Assembly: GCF_002967765.1 (NCBI RefSeq)
Contig: NZ_PUHY01000012.1
Span: 1,281,867 to 1,345,866, forward strand
Source of the DNA: Blastopirellula marina
GTDB lineage: Bacteria; Planctomycetota; Planctomycetia; Pirellulales; Pirellulaceae
DNA length: 64,000 bases
Direction: 5' to 3'
Shown here: piece by piece, positions 48,817 through 58,114 of the stretch
Position numbering within the stretch: position 1 is the stretch's first letter
Layout: each line of letters starts with the position of its first letter
Program-made: the position numbers and the translations under genes
The notes under the pieces: generated by a model
What the model was told of the DNA's origin: nothing
The model's database searches: none
Seen by the model: only the letters and a program-made list of their open reading frames with translations

Positions 48817-50748
48817 ATGTCGCACAAATCTGATCTGATCGCAACGGACATCAACGCCTATCTTGCTCAGCACGAGAAGAAGGAACTCTTGCGTTTTATC
48901 ACGTGCGGAAGCGTGGACGACGGTAAGAGCACGTTGTTGGGGAAACTGCTGATCGAATCGAAAGCAGCCTACGAAGATCAGTTGGCGGCGATCGAGAAAG
49001 ATTCGGCCACCCACGGCACAACCGGTGGTGAGATCGACCCTGCCTTATTGACCGATGGTCTAAAAGAAGAACGCGAACAGGGCATCACGATCGATGTGGC
49101 TTATCGCTACTTCTCGACGGCGAAGCGAAAGTTCATCGTTGCTGATACGCCAGGTCACGAACAATACACGCGTAACATGGCCACGGGGGCTTCTACCGCT
49201 GACTTGGCGATCATTCTGATCGATGCTCGCCAAGGTGTACTAACCCAAACAAAGCGACACAGCTTTATTACATCGCTGCTTGGGATTCGCCACATTCTGG
49301 TAGCGATCAACAAGATGGACTTGGTCGATTACAGCCAGGAAATCTACGAAAAGATCAAGCAAGATTACATCGAATTTGCCGCGAAGATGTCGGCGGACGA
49401 CGTCCACTTCATTCCGCTTTCCGCGCTCAAAGGCGACAACCTGGTCGAAAAAAGCGAACGCATGCCGTGGTACGAAGGTGCCACGCTGATGCACATGCTC
49501 GAGAACCTTTACATCGGTTCTGATCGGAATTTGCAAGACTTCCGCTTCCCGGTTCAGTTGGTGAATCGACCTGACTTGAACTTCCGCGGTTTCTGCGGCA
49601 CCGTCTCGTCCGGTACGATTCGTCCTGGCGAAGAAGTGATGGTTATGCCGTCGAAAAAGACCAGCAAGGTCAAGCGGATTGTCACCATGGATGGCGACAT
49701 GGAGGAAGCCTATCCGCCGATGTCGGTCACGCTGACGTTCGAGGACGAGATCGACTGTAGCCGTGGCGACATGATTGTCCGTCCGGGCAACCGGCCGAAG
49801 GTCGATAGCAATTTCGACGCGATGGTCGTTTGGATGTCAGAAGAGCCCTTGGTGCCTGGCAAACAGTACTTCGTGAAGCACGCCGCCAAAATGCTAACCG
49901 GAACCGTTTCACGCGTGCGTTATAACGTCGACGTGAACACGCTGCACCGAGAAGATACCCCAGCTCTGAAGCTGAATGAAATCGGTCGCTGTTCGGTTAA
50001 GTTAAGCCAGCCCGTCTGCTACGACCCATACGCTAAGAACAAGACGACCGGGGCGTTCATTCTGATCGATTACATGACCAATCGTACCGTCGGTGCCGGC
50101 ATGATCATCGATCGCGATGCCAGCGACCAGGACGAACTGTGGGACATCGAAGGGGATAAGACCCTGCAGACTTCCAAGGGGAACGTTTCGGCCGACGAGC
50201 GTGCAGCTCGCTTTGGCCAGAAACCGGCAACGCTGCTGTTGACCGGTTTGACGGGTGCCGGCAAAACGACGATTGCCTATGCGTTGGAACGTCGCCTGTT
50301 TGACGAAGGAAAGACCAGCATCGTTCTGGATGGACAAAACCTGCGTCATGGCATCAGTAAGGACTTGGGTTATACCGCTGAACAGCGAAGTGAAAACCTT
50401 CGCCGTGGTAGCGAAATTGCTCGGATGCTAAACGATTCTGGCATACTTTGTATCGCGGCGTTCCTGGCGCCCAATGCCGAGGTCCGCGGCAAGGCAGGCG
50501 AGGTGATTGGTAAGGATCGCTTCCTGACCGTTCATCTGTCAGCACCTGTCGAAGTGTGCCGCGAACGAGACGATTCGGGCATTTACGCTAAAGCGGATAG
50601 TGGCGAAATCGCCAACTTCCCAGGCGTTAGCTACGAGTACGAACCGCCAACCAATGCCGACTTGGTACTCCCGACTCACGAACTGCAAGTTGATGAATGT
50701 GTCGACAAAATCTATGAGCTGCTCAAAGATCGTGGCTTGATCGATTGA
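48817..50748 (+). CDS. cysNC: Bifunctional sulfate adenylyltransferase large subunit / APS kinase
   Basis: 643 aa. The N-terminal GTPase has [22 protein letters not shown] and NKMD; EF-Tu-like beta barrels follow. The C-terminal APS kinase domain starts near residue 460 with its P-loop GLTGAGKTT at about 478-486. The fusion (NodQ-like) gives PAPS from sulfate and is common where sulfation, rather than only assimilation, is needed. It stands two genes from the sulfotransferase. Confidence 0.97.
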   Translation: MSHKSDLIATDINAYLAQHEKKELLRFITCGSVDDGKSTLLGKLLIESKAAYEDQLAAIEKDSATHGTTGGEIDPALLTDGLKEEREQGITIDVAYRYFSTAKRKFIVADTPGHEQYTRNMATGASTADLAIILIDARQGVLTQTKRHSFITSLLGIRHILVAINKMDLVDYSQEIYEKIKQDYIEFAAKMSADDVHFIPLSALKGDNLVEKSERMPWYEGATLMHMLENLYIGSDRNLQDFRFPVQLVNRPDLNFRGFCGTVSSGTIRPGEEVMVMPSKKTSKVKRIVTMDGDMEEAYPPMSVTLTFEDEIDCSRGDMIVRPGNRPKVDSNFDAMVVWMSEEPLVPGKQYFVKHAAKMLTGTVSRVRYNVDVNTLHREDTPALKLNEIGRCSVKLSQPVCYDPYAKNKTTGAFILIDYMTNRTVGAGMIIDRDASDQDELWDIEGDKTLQTSKGNVSADERAARFGQKPATLLLTGLTGAGKTTIAYALERRLFDEGKTSIVLDGQNLRHGISKDLGYTAEQRSENLRRGSEIARMLNDSGILCIAAFLAPNAEVRGKAGEVIGKDRFLTVHLSAPVEVCRERDDSGIYAKADSGEIANFPGVSYEYEPPTNADLVLPTHELQVDECVDKIYELLKDRGLID

Positions 50749-50834
50749 TCTTGAGCCAATAGCGGCAATGCTGGCAAAGTGCCTTCCTCCAGGGTGGTTC
50801 CTGGTGACTTCTTTTGGTCCAAGGAAGGCAAAAG

Positions 50835-51002
50835 ATGAAGCGAAAATTCAACGCTTGGCGGCGCTACATTCAGTGCCATGCTCGTGCGCTGATGTATCGC
50901 TACACCGGGATGGCTCCGCCCGCGAAAGTCTGTGCTGCGGACGACTGGATTGTATGGCGCCCCGCCTTGGGAAGTATCAAACCGCTTGACCTGCCAGAAT
51001 GA
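50835..51002 (+). CDS. Possible small basic protein after cysNC
   Basis: 55 aa from ATG 50835, with a purine-rich AAGGAAGG site about six bases upstream. The sequence is basic at the N-terminus (MKRKFNAWRRY) and has Trp and two Cys. No family is recognised. It begins 87 bases after cysNC. It could be chance; the well-placed ribosome site is the main support. Confidence 0.4.
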   Translation: MKRKFNAWRRYIQCHARALMYRYTGMAPPAKVCAADDWIVWRPALGSIKPLDLPE

Positions 51003-51388
51003 GGCTGCGGTGCCATAACTTAACGACCAGGAGAAAAAGAGATTTGTCTGATGGCATTCTTGAATGGATAATCTCACTAAGTAGTAGTGGTCCACACGTT
51101 AGAACTGTTTTCCATTGAGGGGGTAGGCCACTGCTTTTACTTTGAAGCGATTGTATTCAGGAACTTCTTCGGAAAAACTGTGGTACTGCTAATTAACTTC
51201 TTGTGACGAGAGTTTCTCAAAAGAGTGTCCGGTTGCTTTCGAAATAATAGTTCCAATCTCTAAAAGAACTCAGGTTTGAAGGTCACTCGGTCAATTCGTC
51301 CGAAGCAAGCAAGCCGCAACCATTTCGCACGACGTGGCCCTAGAATTCATGACTGAAAACAAGCACTTTAGTCTCATCAATTCAATTT
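51003..51388. other. Intergenic region upstream of the cytochrome gene
   Basis: No gene recognised. It should contain the promoter of the two-gene unit that follows. A frame open from 51334 runs into the cytochrome gene but its first part is AT-rich and not conserved-looking. Confidence 0.5.
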
Positions 51389-51420
51389 TTTACAAATCTG
51401 TTTTTGTAAATAAAAGGAGG
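51389..51420 (+). promoter_or_regulatory. 5' leader hairpin abutting a strong ribosome binding site
   Basis: TTTACAAA (51389-51396) and TTTGTAAA (51403-51410) form a perfect 8-bp stem with a 6-nt loop. Two bases later comes AAAGGAGG (51413-51420), nine bases before ATG 51430. The site fixes the start of the cytochrome gene. The hairpin might influence its translation, which is inference. Confidence 0.5.
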
Positions 51421-51429
51421 ATTGCTAGG

Positions 51430-53844
51430 ATGATTCATTGTATGAAGAAATCCGCACGCAATCTCGCTGTCTCGGGAGGGGTTCTGTCCCTAGTGTTTCT
51501 GTCTGTATCTGCTAACGCGGCTGAGCAGACAGAAATACGTTCTTTCCTTAGCACGCATTGCATCGAGTGTCATGGCCCGGGAACCCAAGAGGCCCAAATC
51601 CGTCTTGATGAACTCCAGTTTCCTGCACAGGAAAACGACACCACACACATATGGGCACGCGTTGTCGATGCTGTTGAACGAGGCGAAATGCCGCCCGCCT
51701 ATCAGACTCAACCGAAGGATGCCGAAAAGCAGAAAGTGATCGCTGGAATTATTGAAACAGTCACTGAGAGTATAAGGCAGCCAATTGCTCTGCGGCGTCT
51801 GAATCGCTTGGAGTATGAAAACACCGTCCATGATTTGCTTGGGGTAGATGTCCCCCTTGCGGATTTGCTTCCAGAGGATGGCCTTGTTCAGGGGTTTGAT
51901 AAGGGAGCCGACGGCCTAAGCTTTTCCTCGGTGCTTATGGAACAATATCTGGAGGCAGCTAATGTTGCTTTTGATGCCGCGATCCGCCGTTATCCCCCGC
52001 TGCCTGCTATTACTCGGCGGGCGGATATCATGTCGATCAGAGAGAACATTGAATCGGTCGAAAAGGAGAGGGCAGGCATAATCGAAGTCGATGAGTCATT
52101 AGTGAAATTCACGGCAGCATTTCCACCAGTTTGGGTGGATCCTGCCTGCCCACCTGAGGATGGAACTTATCGGTGCCGAGTGGCAGTGTGGCCATATCAA
52201 CCAGGAAAACGATCGCTTTCGGTTGCGATCTACATCGGTTCGCTATTTGGAAATCACAATCTGGATTTCGTGGGTGTATTTGATGCAACGGGCACATCCA
52301 AGAAACCACGGATCATCGAGTTCACTCGAAAGATGTCAAGTCGTGATACGATTCATGTGGTTCCTCGAATTTGGCCCGAACATGTTCGTTGGCGAGATAC
52401 GCACGAAAAACCGCCTGGCATCGGTATCTCATGGGTTGAAACCTTTGGTCCTCTCGATCAAGAGTTTCCATCGGAAGCTACCAAAAAGTTATTTGGCGAG
52501 GGGGAATCGATTCATCTGAAGCCAGAGCGACCGATATGGGTACGTGATCGCCCAGGACTTAGATTTCACGTGGTTGAGTCAACACAACCTGAGCAAGATA
52601 TCGAGAGAATCCTTAAGGATTTTATCCCTAAAGCATTTCGGCGACCTGTCCCCCAGGCCGAGATGCAACCTTTTATTGACTTAGCCTTAAAGCAATTCTC
52701 TGGCGATCAAACCTTTGAACAGTCTGTGAGAGCAGGAATAACTTCAGTATTGTGCTCTCCACAGTTCTTGCTGCTAAATATTGGACCATCCGTCGATAAC
52801 TACGATATTGCATCGAGGATGTCTTACTTTTTTTGGTCGACGTTGCCCGATAAAGAACTTCTAGAACTAGCAGTGGAAGGGAAACTGCGCGATCCTTCTG
52901 TGCGTCGTAAGCAGGCGATTCGCATGATCAACGATCCGAAAACTGACATATTCGTAAAGGACTTTACTGGCCAGTGGCTTGACCTGAGCGAAATCGAGTC
53001 GACTACACCAGATCAGACTCTGTTTCCAGAATTTGATCCCCTCTTACAACACGCAATGCTTGGTGAGACACATCAATTCTTCGCACGAGTTCTATACGAT
53101 GACTTAAGTGTAATGAATTTTGTAGATTCAGACTGGACATTTCTTAATCATCGTCTAGCCTCGCATTACAACTTGCCTTTAGTAGGTGGCAACGAGCAAT
53201 TCCAGTTTACAAAACTTCCATCTGGTAGTCTTCGCGGCGGCGTTCTGACACAGGCGAGTGTTATGAAAGTTACAGCGAACGGAACAGCGACTTCACCTGT
53301 GACACGCGGAGTGTGGGTCGCGGACAAATTGCTTGGGAGGCCCGCCCCACCACCTCCGCCAGGGGTTCCCGCGGTTGAACCAGATATTCGAGGTGCAACA
53401 ACGATAAGACGACAGCTGGAAAAACACCGCAGTAATGCTGACTGTGCAAGTTGTCATAAGCGAATTGACCCAGCAGGATTCGCTCTTGAAGAATTTGATC
53501 CAATTGGTGGTCATCGCAAGAGGTATAGAGTTGCTGTAGATAGACGAAAGTCAGCCCGTGATCTTACCTACAAGATGGGACCAATTGTCGAATCTGCTTA
53601 CGAGCTACCAGATGGTCGAGTATTTAAGAACTTTCAACAATTTCGTGATCGGTTAGTTGAGAGTAAATCGTTTGTGACGAGAGCAATTGCGGAGAAGCTT
53701 CTTATCTACGCGACGGGCCGACGGATCGGAATTTCGCAGCGCGAAGTTGTTGATGAAATCGTAAGCAAGTCAGCGAAGAACGATTATGGGCTGAAGTCAA
53801 TGATTTTGGCCATGATTGAAAGCGATTTCTTTATTGCAGACTGA
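51430..53844 (+). CDS. Planctomycete cytochrome with DUF1587/1595/1592/1588/1585 domains
   Basis: 804 aa from ATG 51430. A signal peptide ends near residue 30 (SANAAEQ). The N-terminal cytochrome domain has a heme c site CIECHG near residue 45. After RRLNRLEYENTVHDLLGV (DUF1587) and a carbohydrate-binding-like middle come PKAFRRPV (DUF1595), SRMSYFFWSTLPDKELLELA (DUF1592), a DUF1588 block with CASCHKRIDPAGFALEEFD holding a second CxxCH, and DUF1585 at the C-terminus (AIAEKLLIYATGR). These proteins are abundant in planctomycetes and are believed to oxidise or bind polymers outside the cytoplasm; the reaction is unproved. The DUF1552 gene follows by 35 bases. Confidence 0.93.
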   Translation: MIHCMKKSARNLAVSGGVLSLVFLSVSANAAEQTEIRSFLSTHCIECHGPGTQEAQIRLDELQFPAQENDTTHIWARVVDAVERGEMPPAYQTQPKDAEKQKVIAGIIETVTESIRQPIALRRLNRLEYENTVHDLLGVDVPLADLLPEDGLVQGFDKGADGLSFSSVLMEQYLEAANVAFDAAIRRYPPLPAITRRADIMSIRENIESVEKERAGIIEVDESLVKFTAAFPPVWVDPACPPEDGTYRCRVAVWPYQPGKRSLSVAIYIGSLFGNHNLDFVGVFDATGTSKKPRIIEFTRKMSSRDTIHVVPRIWPEHVRWRDTHEKPPGIGISWVETFGPLDQEFPSEATKKLFGEGESIHLKPERPIWVRDRPGLRFHVVESTQPEQDIERILKDFIPKAFRRPVPQAEMQPFIDLALKQFSGDQTFEQSVRAGITSVLCSPQFLLLNIGPSVDNYDIASRMSYFFWSTLPDKELLELAVEGKLRDPSVRRKQAIRMINDPKTDIFVKDFTGQWLDLSEIESTTPDQTLFPEFDPLLQHAMLGETHQFFARVLYDDLSVMNFVDSDWTFLNHRLASHYNLPLVGGNEQFQFTKLPSGSLRGGVLTQASVMKVTANGTATSPVTRGVWVADKLLGRPAPPPPPGVPAVEPDIRGATTIRRQLEKHRSNADCASCHKRIDPAGFALEEFDPIGGHRKRYRVAVDRRKSARDLTYKMGPIVESAYELPDGRVFKNFQQFRDRLVESKSFVTRAIAEKLLIYATGRRIGISQREVVDEIVSKSAKNDYGLKSMILAMIESDFFIAD

Positions 53845-53879
53845 ATTTCGGGCTAAGACTATTGAGCAAAGGATAAGCT

Positions 53880-55160
53880 ATGCCCAAATCAATTAATCGC
53901 CGATCGTTTCTGCGAAGCACTGGGATTGTTATGGGGTTGCCATTACTAAGTGGCATGCATCCGCGTGGAACCTTCGCGGGCCCCAAGACGGATGACCCCT
54001 CTGACATACGTAGGATGCTGGCTATTTGCGTTCCATTGGGAATACATACTCCCAATTTATTCCCTAAGAAATCGGGCAAGGATTATGAGGTAACCCCCTA
54101 CCTGAAACCACTGCAAGGAATTCGTAATAAGTTTAGCGTGATCTCAGGCGTTCGGCATCCTGATGTCGACGGTGCACATCTTGCCGAAAAGAGCTTTTTG
54201 ACCGGTGCCGCACATCCAGGGCAACCAAGTTTTCAGAATACGATTTCCGCCGATCAGTTGGCAGCTGAACAGATTGGTCATCACACTCGATTCTCTTCAC
54301 TGACTCTCGCCGTGCAGAGTAATAGTCTTTCGTTTTCCCGAAGTGGTGTAAAAATACCATCCGAGAATGATCCGTCGCGCTTATTTGCGAAGCTTTTTCT
54401 GGACGGTAATAAGCAGCAGAAAGAGGAGCAATTACGTCGTATTGAGGCTGGTCAAAGTATCATGGACTTAGTTCAAGATCAGACCAAGCGAATCACAAAA
54501 CGTGTTGGGCGTGAGGACAATCAGACGCTTGACCAATATTTTACAAGCGTGCGTGAACTGGAAGTGCGTTTAGCACAAGCCGAATCATGGGCAAATCTTC
54601 CAAAGCCGAGTGTTGATCGGAAAGCGCCGATAAAGATTTCAGATCGAACACAGGTCGTTGAGATCTTACGGCTGATGTACGACATGATGTTTCTTGCCAT
54701 CCAAACCGATTCAACTCGACTAATTACCTTTGTGGGCGCAGGTGGAAACGAAGTTGTCGACATTAAAGGCGTCGATAACGGCTGGCACAACTTAAGTCAC
54801 CATGGTAAAGACCCTATAAAACTCGAACAATTAACAATAATCGAACTAGAAGAAATGCGACTGCTGGCCGAGTTCCTTCATCGTTTAGATGAGGCCAAGG
54901 AAGGCGAGAATACTCTATTGGATCAAACCGCAGTCCTGTTTGGCTCGCATCTAGGAAATGCATCAAGCCACAGCAATACAAATTTGCCGATCTTATCAGC
55001 TGGCGGTCATTTCCGTCATGGGCAACACTTGGCATTTGCAGAGGATAAATCCCCGCCACTTTGCAACTTGTTGGTTAATTATTTGCAGCAGCACCTAGGA
55101 CTGGAAATCGACCAGTTTTCGAGCGGTGAGAGTACTCTCAATGGCCTCGATATCACATAA
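53880..55160 (+). CDS. DUF1552 family secreted protein (Tat signal)
   Basis: 426 aa. A twin-arginine signal is seen: NRRSFLRSTGIVMGLPLLSG. The rest is a DUF1552 protein, with GAHLAEKSFLTGA-like and TDSTRLITF segments, then GWHNLSHHGKDP and LFGSHLGNASSHSNTNLP near the C-terminus, which resemble alkaline phosphatase/sulfatase-like folds. DUF1552 genes regularly pair with DUF1592-type cytochromes, as here, and are expected to act on the same substrate outside the cytoplasm. The substrate is unknown. Confidence 0.93.
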   Translation: MPKSINRRSFLRSTGIVMGLPLLSGMHPRGTFAGPKTDDPSDIRRMLAICVPLGIHTPNLFPKKSGKDYEVTPYLKPLQGIRNKFSVISGVRHPDVDGAHLAEKSFLTGAAHPGQPSFQNTISADQLAAEQIGHHTRFSSLTLAVQSNSLSFSRSGVKIPSENDPSRLFAKLFLDGNKQQKEEQLRRIEAGQSIMDLVQDQTKRITKRVGREDNQTLDQYFTSVRELEVRLAQAESWANLPKPSVDRKAPIKISDRTQVVEILRLMYDMMFLAIQTDSTRLITFVGAGGNEVVDIKGVDNGWHNLSHHGKDPIKLEQLTIIELEEMRLLAEFLHRLDEAKEGENTLLDQTAVLFGSHLGNASSHSNTNLPILSAGGHFRHGQHLAFAEDKSPPLCNLLVNYLQQHLGLEIDQFSSGESTLNGLDIT

Positions 55161-55264
55161 ATCCAAATGGCCCCGGCTTGCGGAATAGCGCATTTTGCTG
55201 ATGTCCTTTGCGGCAGGTTCCTCTTGGACAGCGGTACTATCGGTAGTTGTAGAAAGTGGTCAAG

Positions 55265-55933
55265 CTAATCCTGCGGAAGCTTGCCAAGTTCCCGCAACCG
55301 CGCAATCACCTGATCGGCAAGTTGGTCGGGAGGCGCAGAGCCCCCTGCCAAATGGACCTCTGGTAATTCTGGTGCTTCGTAGGGATCATCAATACCGGTG
55401 AATCCTTTCAGTTCCCCGGCGCGGGCTTTCTTGTATAGCCCTTTGGGATCACGCTGTTCGCAGACTTCTAGCGGCGTATCAACGAAGACCTCGATGAAGT
55501 CTCCTGCCCCTCCGCTGGCCTCGACGACATTTCGTACGGCCGCGCGATCGGCACGATACGGGCTGACAAAGGCAGTTAGCACGAGCACACCTGCCTGGCA
55601 AAAAAGCTCAGCAACGGCACCGATCCGTCGGATATTCTCCGTGCGATCTTCTGCTCCGAAACCAAGACCGAATCGTTTCGCGAACTCAGCATCGTAGGCA
55701 TCTTCTAAGATCTTGGTACTCGCATTAAGACCATGCCGGACGTTGTCGCCATCGAGCAGAAAGGTATGAATCCCCAGGTCGTGAAGCTTCTTATCGACCG
55801 CATTGGCGACGGTGCTTTTTCCGCTACCACTTAGGCCAGTGAACCACACTACGCCGCCACCATGTCCATTAAGCGATTCGCGATCCTGACGGGTAACGTG
55901 GTGATCGTGCCAAGTAATCTCGACTTTTTCCAT
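55265..55933 (-). CDS. cysC: Adenylyl-sulfate kinase
   Basis: 222 aa. The P-loop GLSGSGKST is at residues 33-41. [12 protein letters not shown], then [16 protein letters not shown] and [14 protein letters not shown], are the APS-binding segments. It makes PAPS from APS. It is a second APS kinase besides the CysC domain of cysNC, and it stands on the opposite strand to the cytochrome pair, convergent with it. Confidence 0.95.
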   Translation of the reverse strand: MEKVEITWHDHHVTRQDRESLNGHGGGVVWFTGLSGSGKSTVANAVDKKLHDLGIHTFLLDGDNVRHGLNASTKILEDAYDAEFAKRFGLGFGAEDRTENIRRIGAVAELFCQAGVLVLTAFVSPYRADRAAVRNVVEASGGAGDFIEVFVDTPLEVCEQRDPKGLYKKARAGELKGFTGIDDPYEAPELPEVHLAGGSAPPDQLADQVIARLRELGKLPQD

Positions 55934-56068
55934 GCGTGCAATTCTTCGTTCGTTAGATCAAGGTAAGCGGTCGTTGCTCACTCAATTCTAGCAAGTTCAC
56001 ACAGATTCGCAGACGGACCTGCCCCGCGAATGAAATCAGTCTTTAATTGCTAGTTTTCAATTGACCGG

Positions 56069-56244
56069 TAACCCAAAAACTGAGCCATTCAAAATGAGAA
56101 AATCGAGGTGAAATCGGGCCAACCTTTTTCGAGGAGAAGATGACCATGAAGAAGTCTCGATTTCCGCATGAGCAAATTGCCTTTGCCGTCAAGCAGGTCA
56201 AGTCCCACTGTAGCACTTGGCTCTTTCAGAAAGCGGTAATTTGA
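56069..56244 (+). mobile_element. Truncated IS3-family left end with orfA fragment
   Basis: An ATG at 56140 begins MTMKKSRFPHEQIAFAVKQ, matching the start of IS3-type orfA; after KSH near 56208 the similarity stops and the frame ends at 56244. The 70 bases before it (AACCCAAAAACTGAGCC and following) recur in inverted, diverged form at 62501-62604, which marks them as the shared leader of one IS type. The break point lies next to the IS5-type pseudogene. Confidence 0.75.
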
Positions 56245-56308
56245 CTTTCAATTGACGACTTCCAACCGTTGGAGAGCACTTTCACTTTTCAACGCACGGA
56301 GGTCGATC

Positions 56309-57065
56309 ATGGCACGCCATCGTCTTGCCGATGATGGTTGCTGGCATTCTGTGGATCATGAGGACTGGGGCTCCTTGGCGTGATTTGCCGGAGGAGTTCG
56401 GTAAGTGCGGCACCGTGTACGACCTGTTCACGACGTGGAATCGGGACGGAACGCTGGATGAAAACCTCGATTTGTTGCTGGCCGCTCACGTCGATGCAGG
56501 AGCGATCGACAATGAATTGTGGTGCGTCGATGGCACGACCGTTCGAGCCGCTAAATGTGCGGCCGGAGCCGCGAAGGGGGGCGCTGCGGAGGCTAGCTGT
56601 GAAGCCTTCGGCCGCAGTCGTGGCGGTTTTAGCACCAAAATCCATCTGCTATTTGACCCACACGGCTGACCACTGCACGCCGTGCTTTCACCTGGCAAAA
56701 CCCATGAGTCCAACTGCTTGCACGAGTTGCTGGAGACATGCGAAGTGCGAGGCGATGAATCGGACGACTTCATTAACCCCATCTTTCTCGCTGGCGACAA
56801 AGGGTACCGAGCCGAGTGGATCGACGAGTGCCTGGTCGAGACTGGAATCCTGCCCATCATCCCCAGCAAATCGAACGAAGACTGAGACGCACTGTTCGTT
56901 GAGTTCGACCGGCAAACATATCGGCGATGCAATATCGTCGAACGCTTGATCGGCTGGCTGAAAGAATGTCGACGCATCCTAGCACGCTTCGAGAAACGGG
57001 CGAGAAACTTCCTTGGGATGCTCAAGTGGGCGTTAATTCAACGGTATTTGAAAACGATGGGTTGA
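56309..57065 (+). pseudogene. Degraded IS5-family transposase with two in-frame TGA codons
   Basis: The frame starts as MARHRLADD at 56309, then shifts to the frame of 56325, losing about 30 residues before ILWIMRTGAPWRDLPEEFG. The DDE blocks are readable: VDGTTVRA, LAGDKGYRAEWI and ERLIGWLKECRRI. Two TGA codons (56667-56669 and 56883-56885) break the same frame, which otherwise runs on to TGA 57063-57065. Both could come from single transitions in CGA or TGG codons. The element is dead. Confidence 0.85.
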
Positions 57066-57335
57066 TAGCGTTTTCTGGCAGGCCTAGTTCATATGATCGT
57101 TTGCCAATGATTCACGGCAGAGTGGGCAAAAGAAATTGTTGTGTTGAGTGTTTAGCTGCAGTTGTAGAAACAATAGTTGCTGGCGAAATCGTCCATCGTC
57201 AGAAAATGACCTCCTTGTCAAAGATGGGTATATGTGACAACACCCTCGACGCGAGCGGGGCCGTTTTGATCGATGTTGATTCAGAATGGCACGTAACGCG
57301 AGAACTACGTTCCATTCGAGGGTATGTCCTGTAAC

Positions 57336-57435
57336 CATCGTCTAAAGCGGAAAATAACGGTTCGCTATCCGCGGGCCAAGTATAGTGACTCGGGCGACCG
57401 GGACAGCGAGAGAAAGACTCCCGCTTTAAACGATG
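57336..57435. repeat. 100-bp imperfect palindrome, MITE-like
   Basis: Outer arms CATCGTCTAAAGCGG (57336-57350) and CCGCTTTAAACGATG (57421-57435) match at 14 of 15 positions. Inside, TTCGCTATCC (57361-57370) and GGACAGCGAG (57401-57410) match at 8 of 10. The whole can fold into one long hairpin. It lies between the IS5-type remnant and the end of a PEP-CTERM gene. It may be a MITE or a transcript-end structure; it lacks a T run. Confidence 0.55.
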
Positions 57436-57475
57436 CTTTCGAAGCCTAGATGTCTAACCCGTCGCTTTCTGTACG

Positions 57476-58114
57476 CTATTTTTGCTTCCGACGTCTTCTC
57501 CAAGTGGTGAGACCGGTAAGACCGGACGCTGCTAAGCCGAACAGAACCATTGAAGAGGGTTCAGGAACGGCGTGGACAATTTTTAGATTGTCCAACATAA
57601 CCGTGTAATCATCTGTAGAAAGCAGCGCATTGAACCCAAGCGTATTCCCGATGTCGGTTGATCCAGGAGCAACGTCATAGTAGATGGTCCAGGTTGTCCA
57701 CGCTCGCGTCGACTCAGGAGGAGTCGGGGTAAAGAGGGCCGTTGGTGATGATGAAATGCCCGTGAGACCGAACTCGCTAAAATCCGAATATGGAACAGCG
57801 TCGTAAAGAGGGTCTCCAAACGGCGCCGAAACGTCAATGGACAGCACATAGCGTCCAGGTTCCACTGTCAAGGCGAAATCTTTTGATAGGCCAACGGTTG
57901 CGGGCTCGTTTAAAGTTGATCCCCAGAACGTAGACCCAGCGGAAGGAGGTAGACCGCCAATCTGCGTTGCAGTGGTCCAATGAATGTTATCTGTCACCCA
58001 GCCATCATTTTCGTCAATTGGATCGGAGAAGATCATCCCTGCGAATGCGATCGACTCATGAAAACACGAAAGTGCAAGAAACGCAATCAATATGAGTTGT
58101 GGTTTTGTAAACAT
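57476..58114 (-). CDS. PEP-CTERM secreted protein
   Basis: 212 aa. A signal peptide ends near residue 26 (SIAFAG). The body is rich in Thr, Ser, Pro and Asp and looks like a beta-sandwich, carbohydrate-binding-type domain; there is no firm family. The C-terminus has VPEPSSMVLFGLAASGLTGL followed by TTWRRRRKQ, a canonical PEP-CTERM tag for exosortase processing. It is 35 kb from the exosortase gene and flanked by IS remnants. Confidence 0.85.
   Translation of the reverse strand: MFTKPQLILIAFLALSCFHESIAFAGMIFSDPIDENDGWVTDNIHWTTATQIGGLPPSAGSTFWGSTLNEPATVGLSKDFALTVEPGRYVLSIDVSAPFGDPLYDAVPYSDFSEFGLTGISSSPTALFTPTPPESTRAWTTWTIYYDVAPGSTDIGNTLGFNALLSTDDYTVMLDNLKIVHAVPEPSSMVLFGLAASGLTGLTTWRRRRKQK

Noticed and set aside
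56325..56885. TGA recoding (for example selenocysteine) in the IS5-type transposase
   Set aside because: There are two TGA codons plus an N-terminal deletion and frame shift, and the area is full of dead elements; ordinary decay is simpler.
56927..57334. A 135-aa frame after the IS5-type remnant
   Set aside because: Its first third is an out-of-frame reading of the transposase and the rest shows no family motif.
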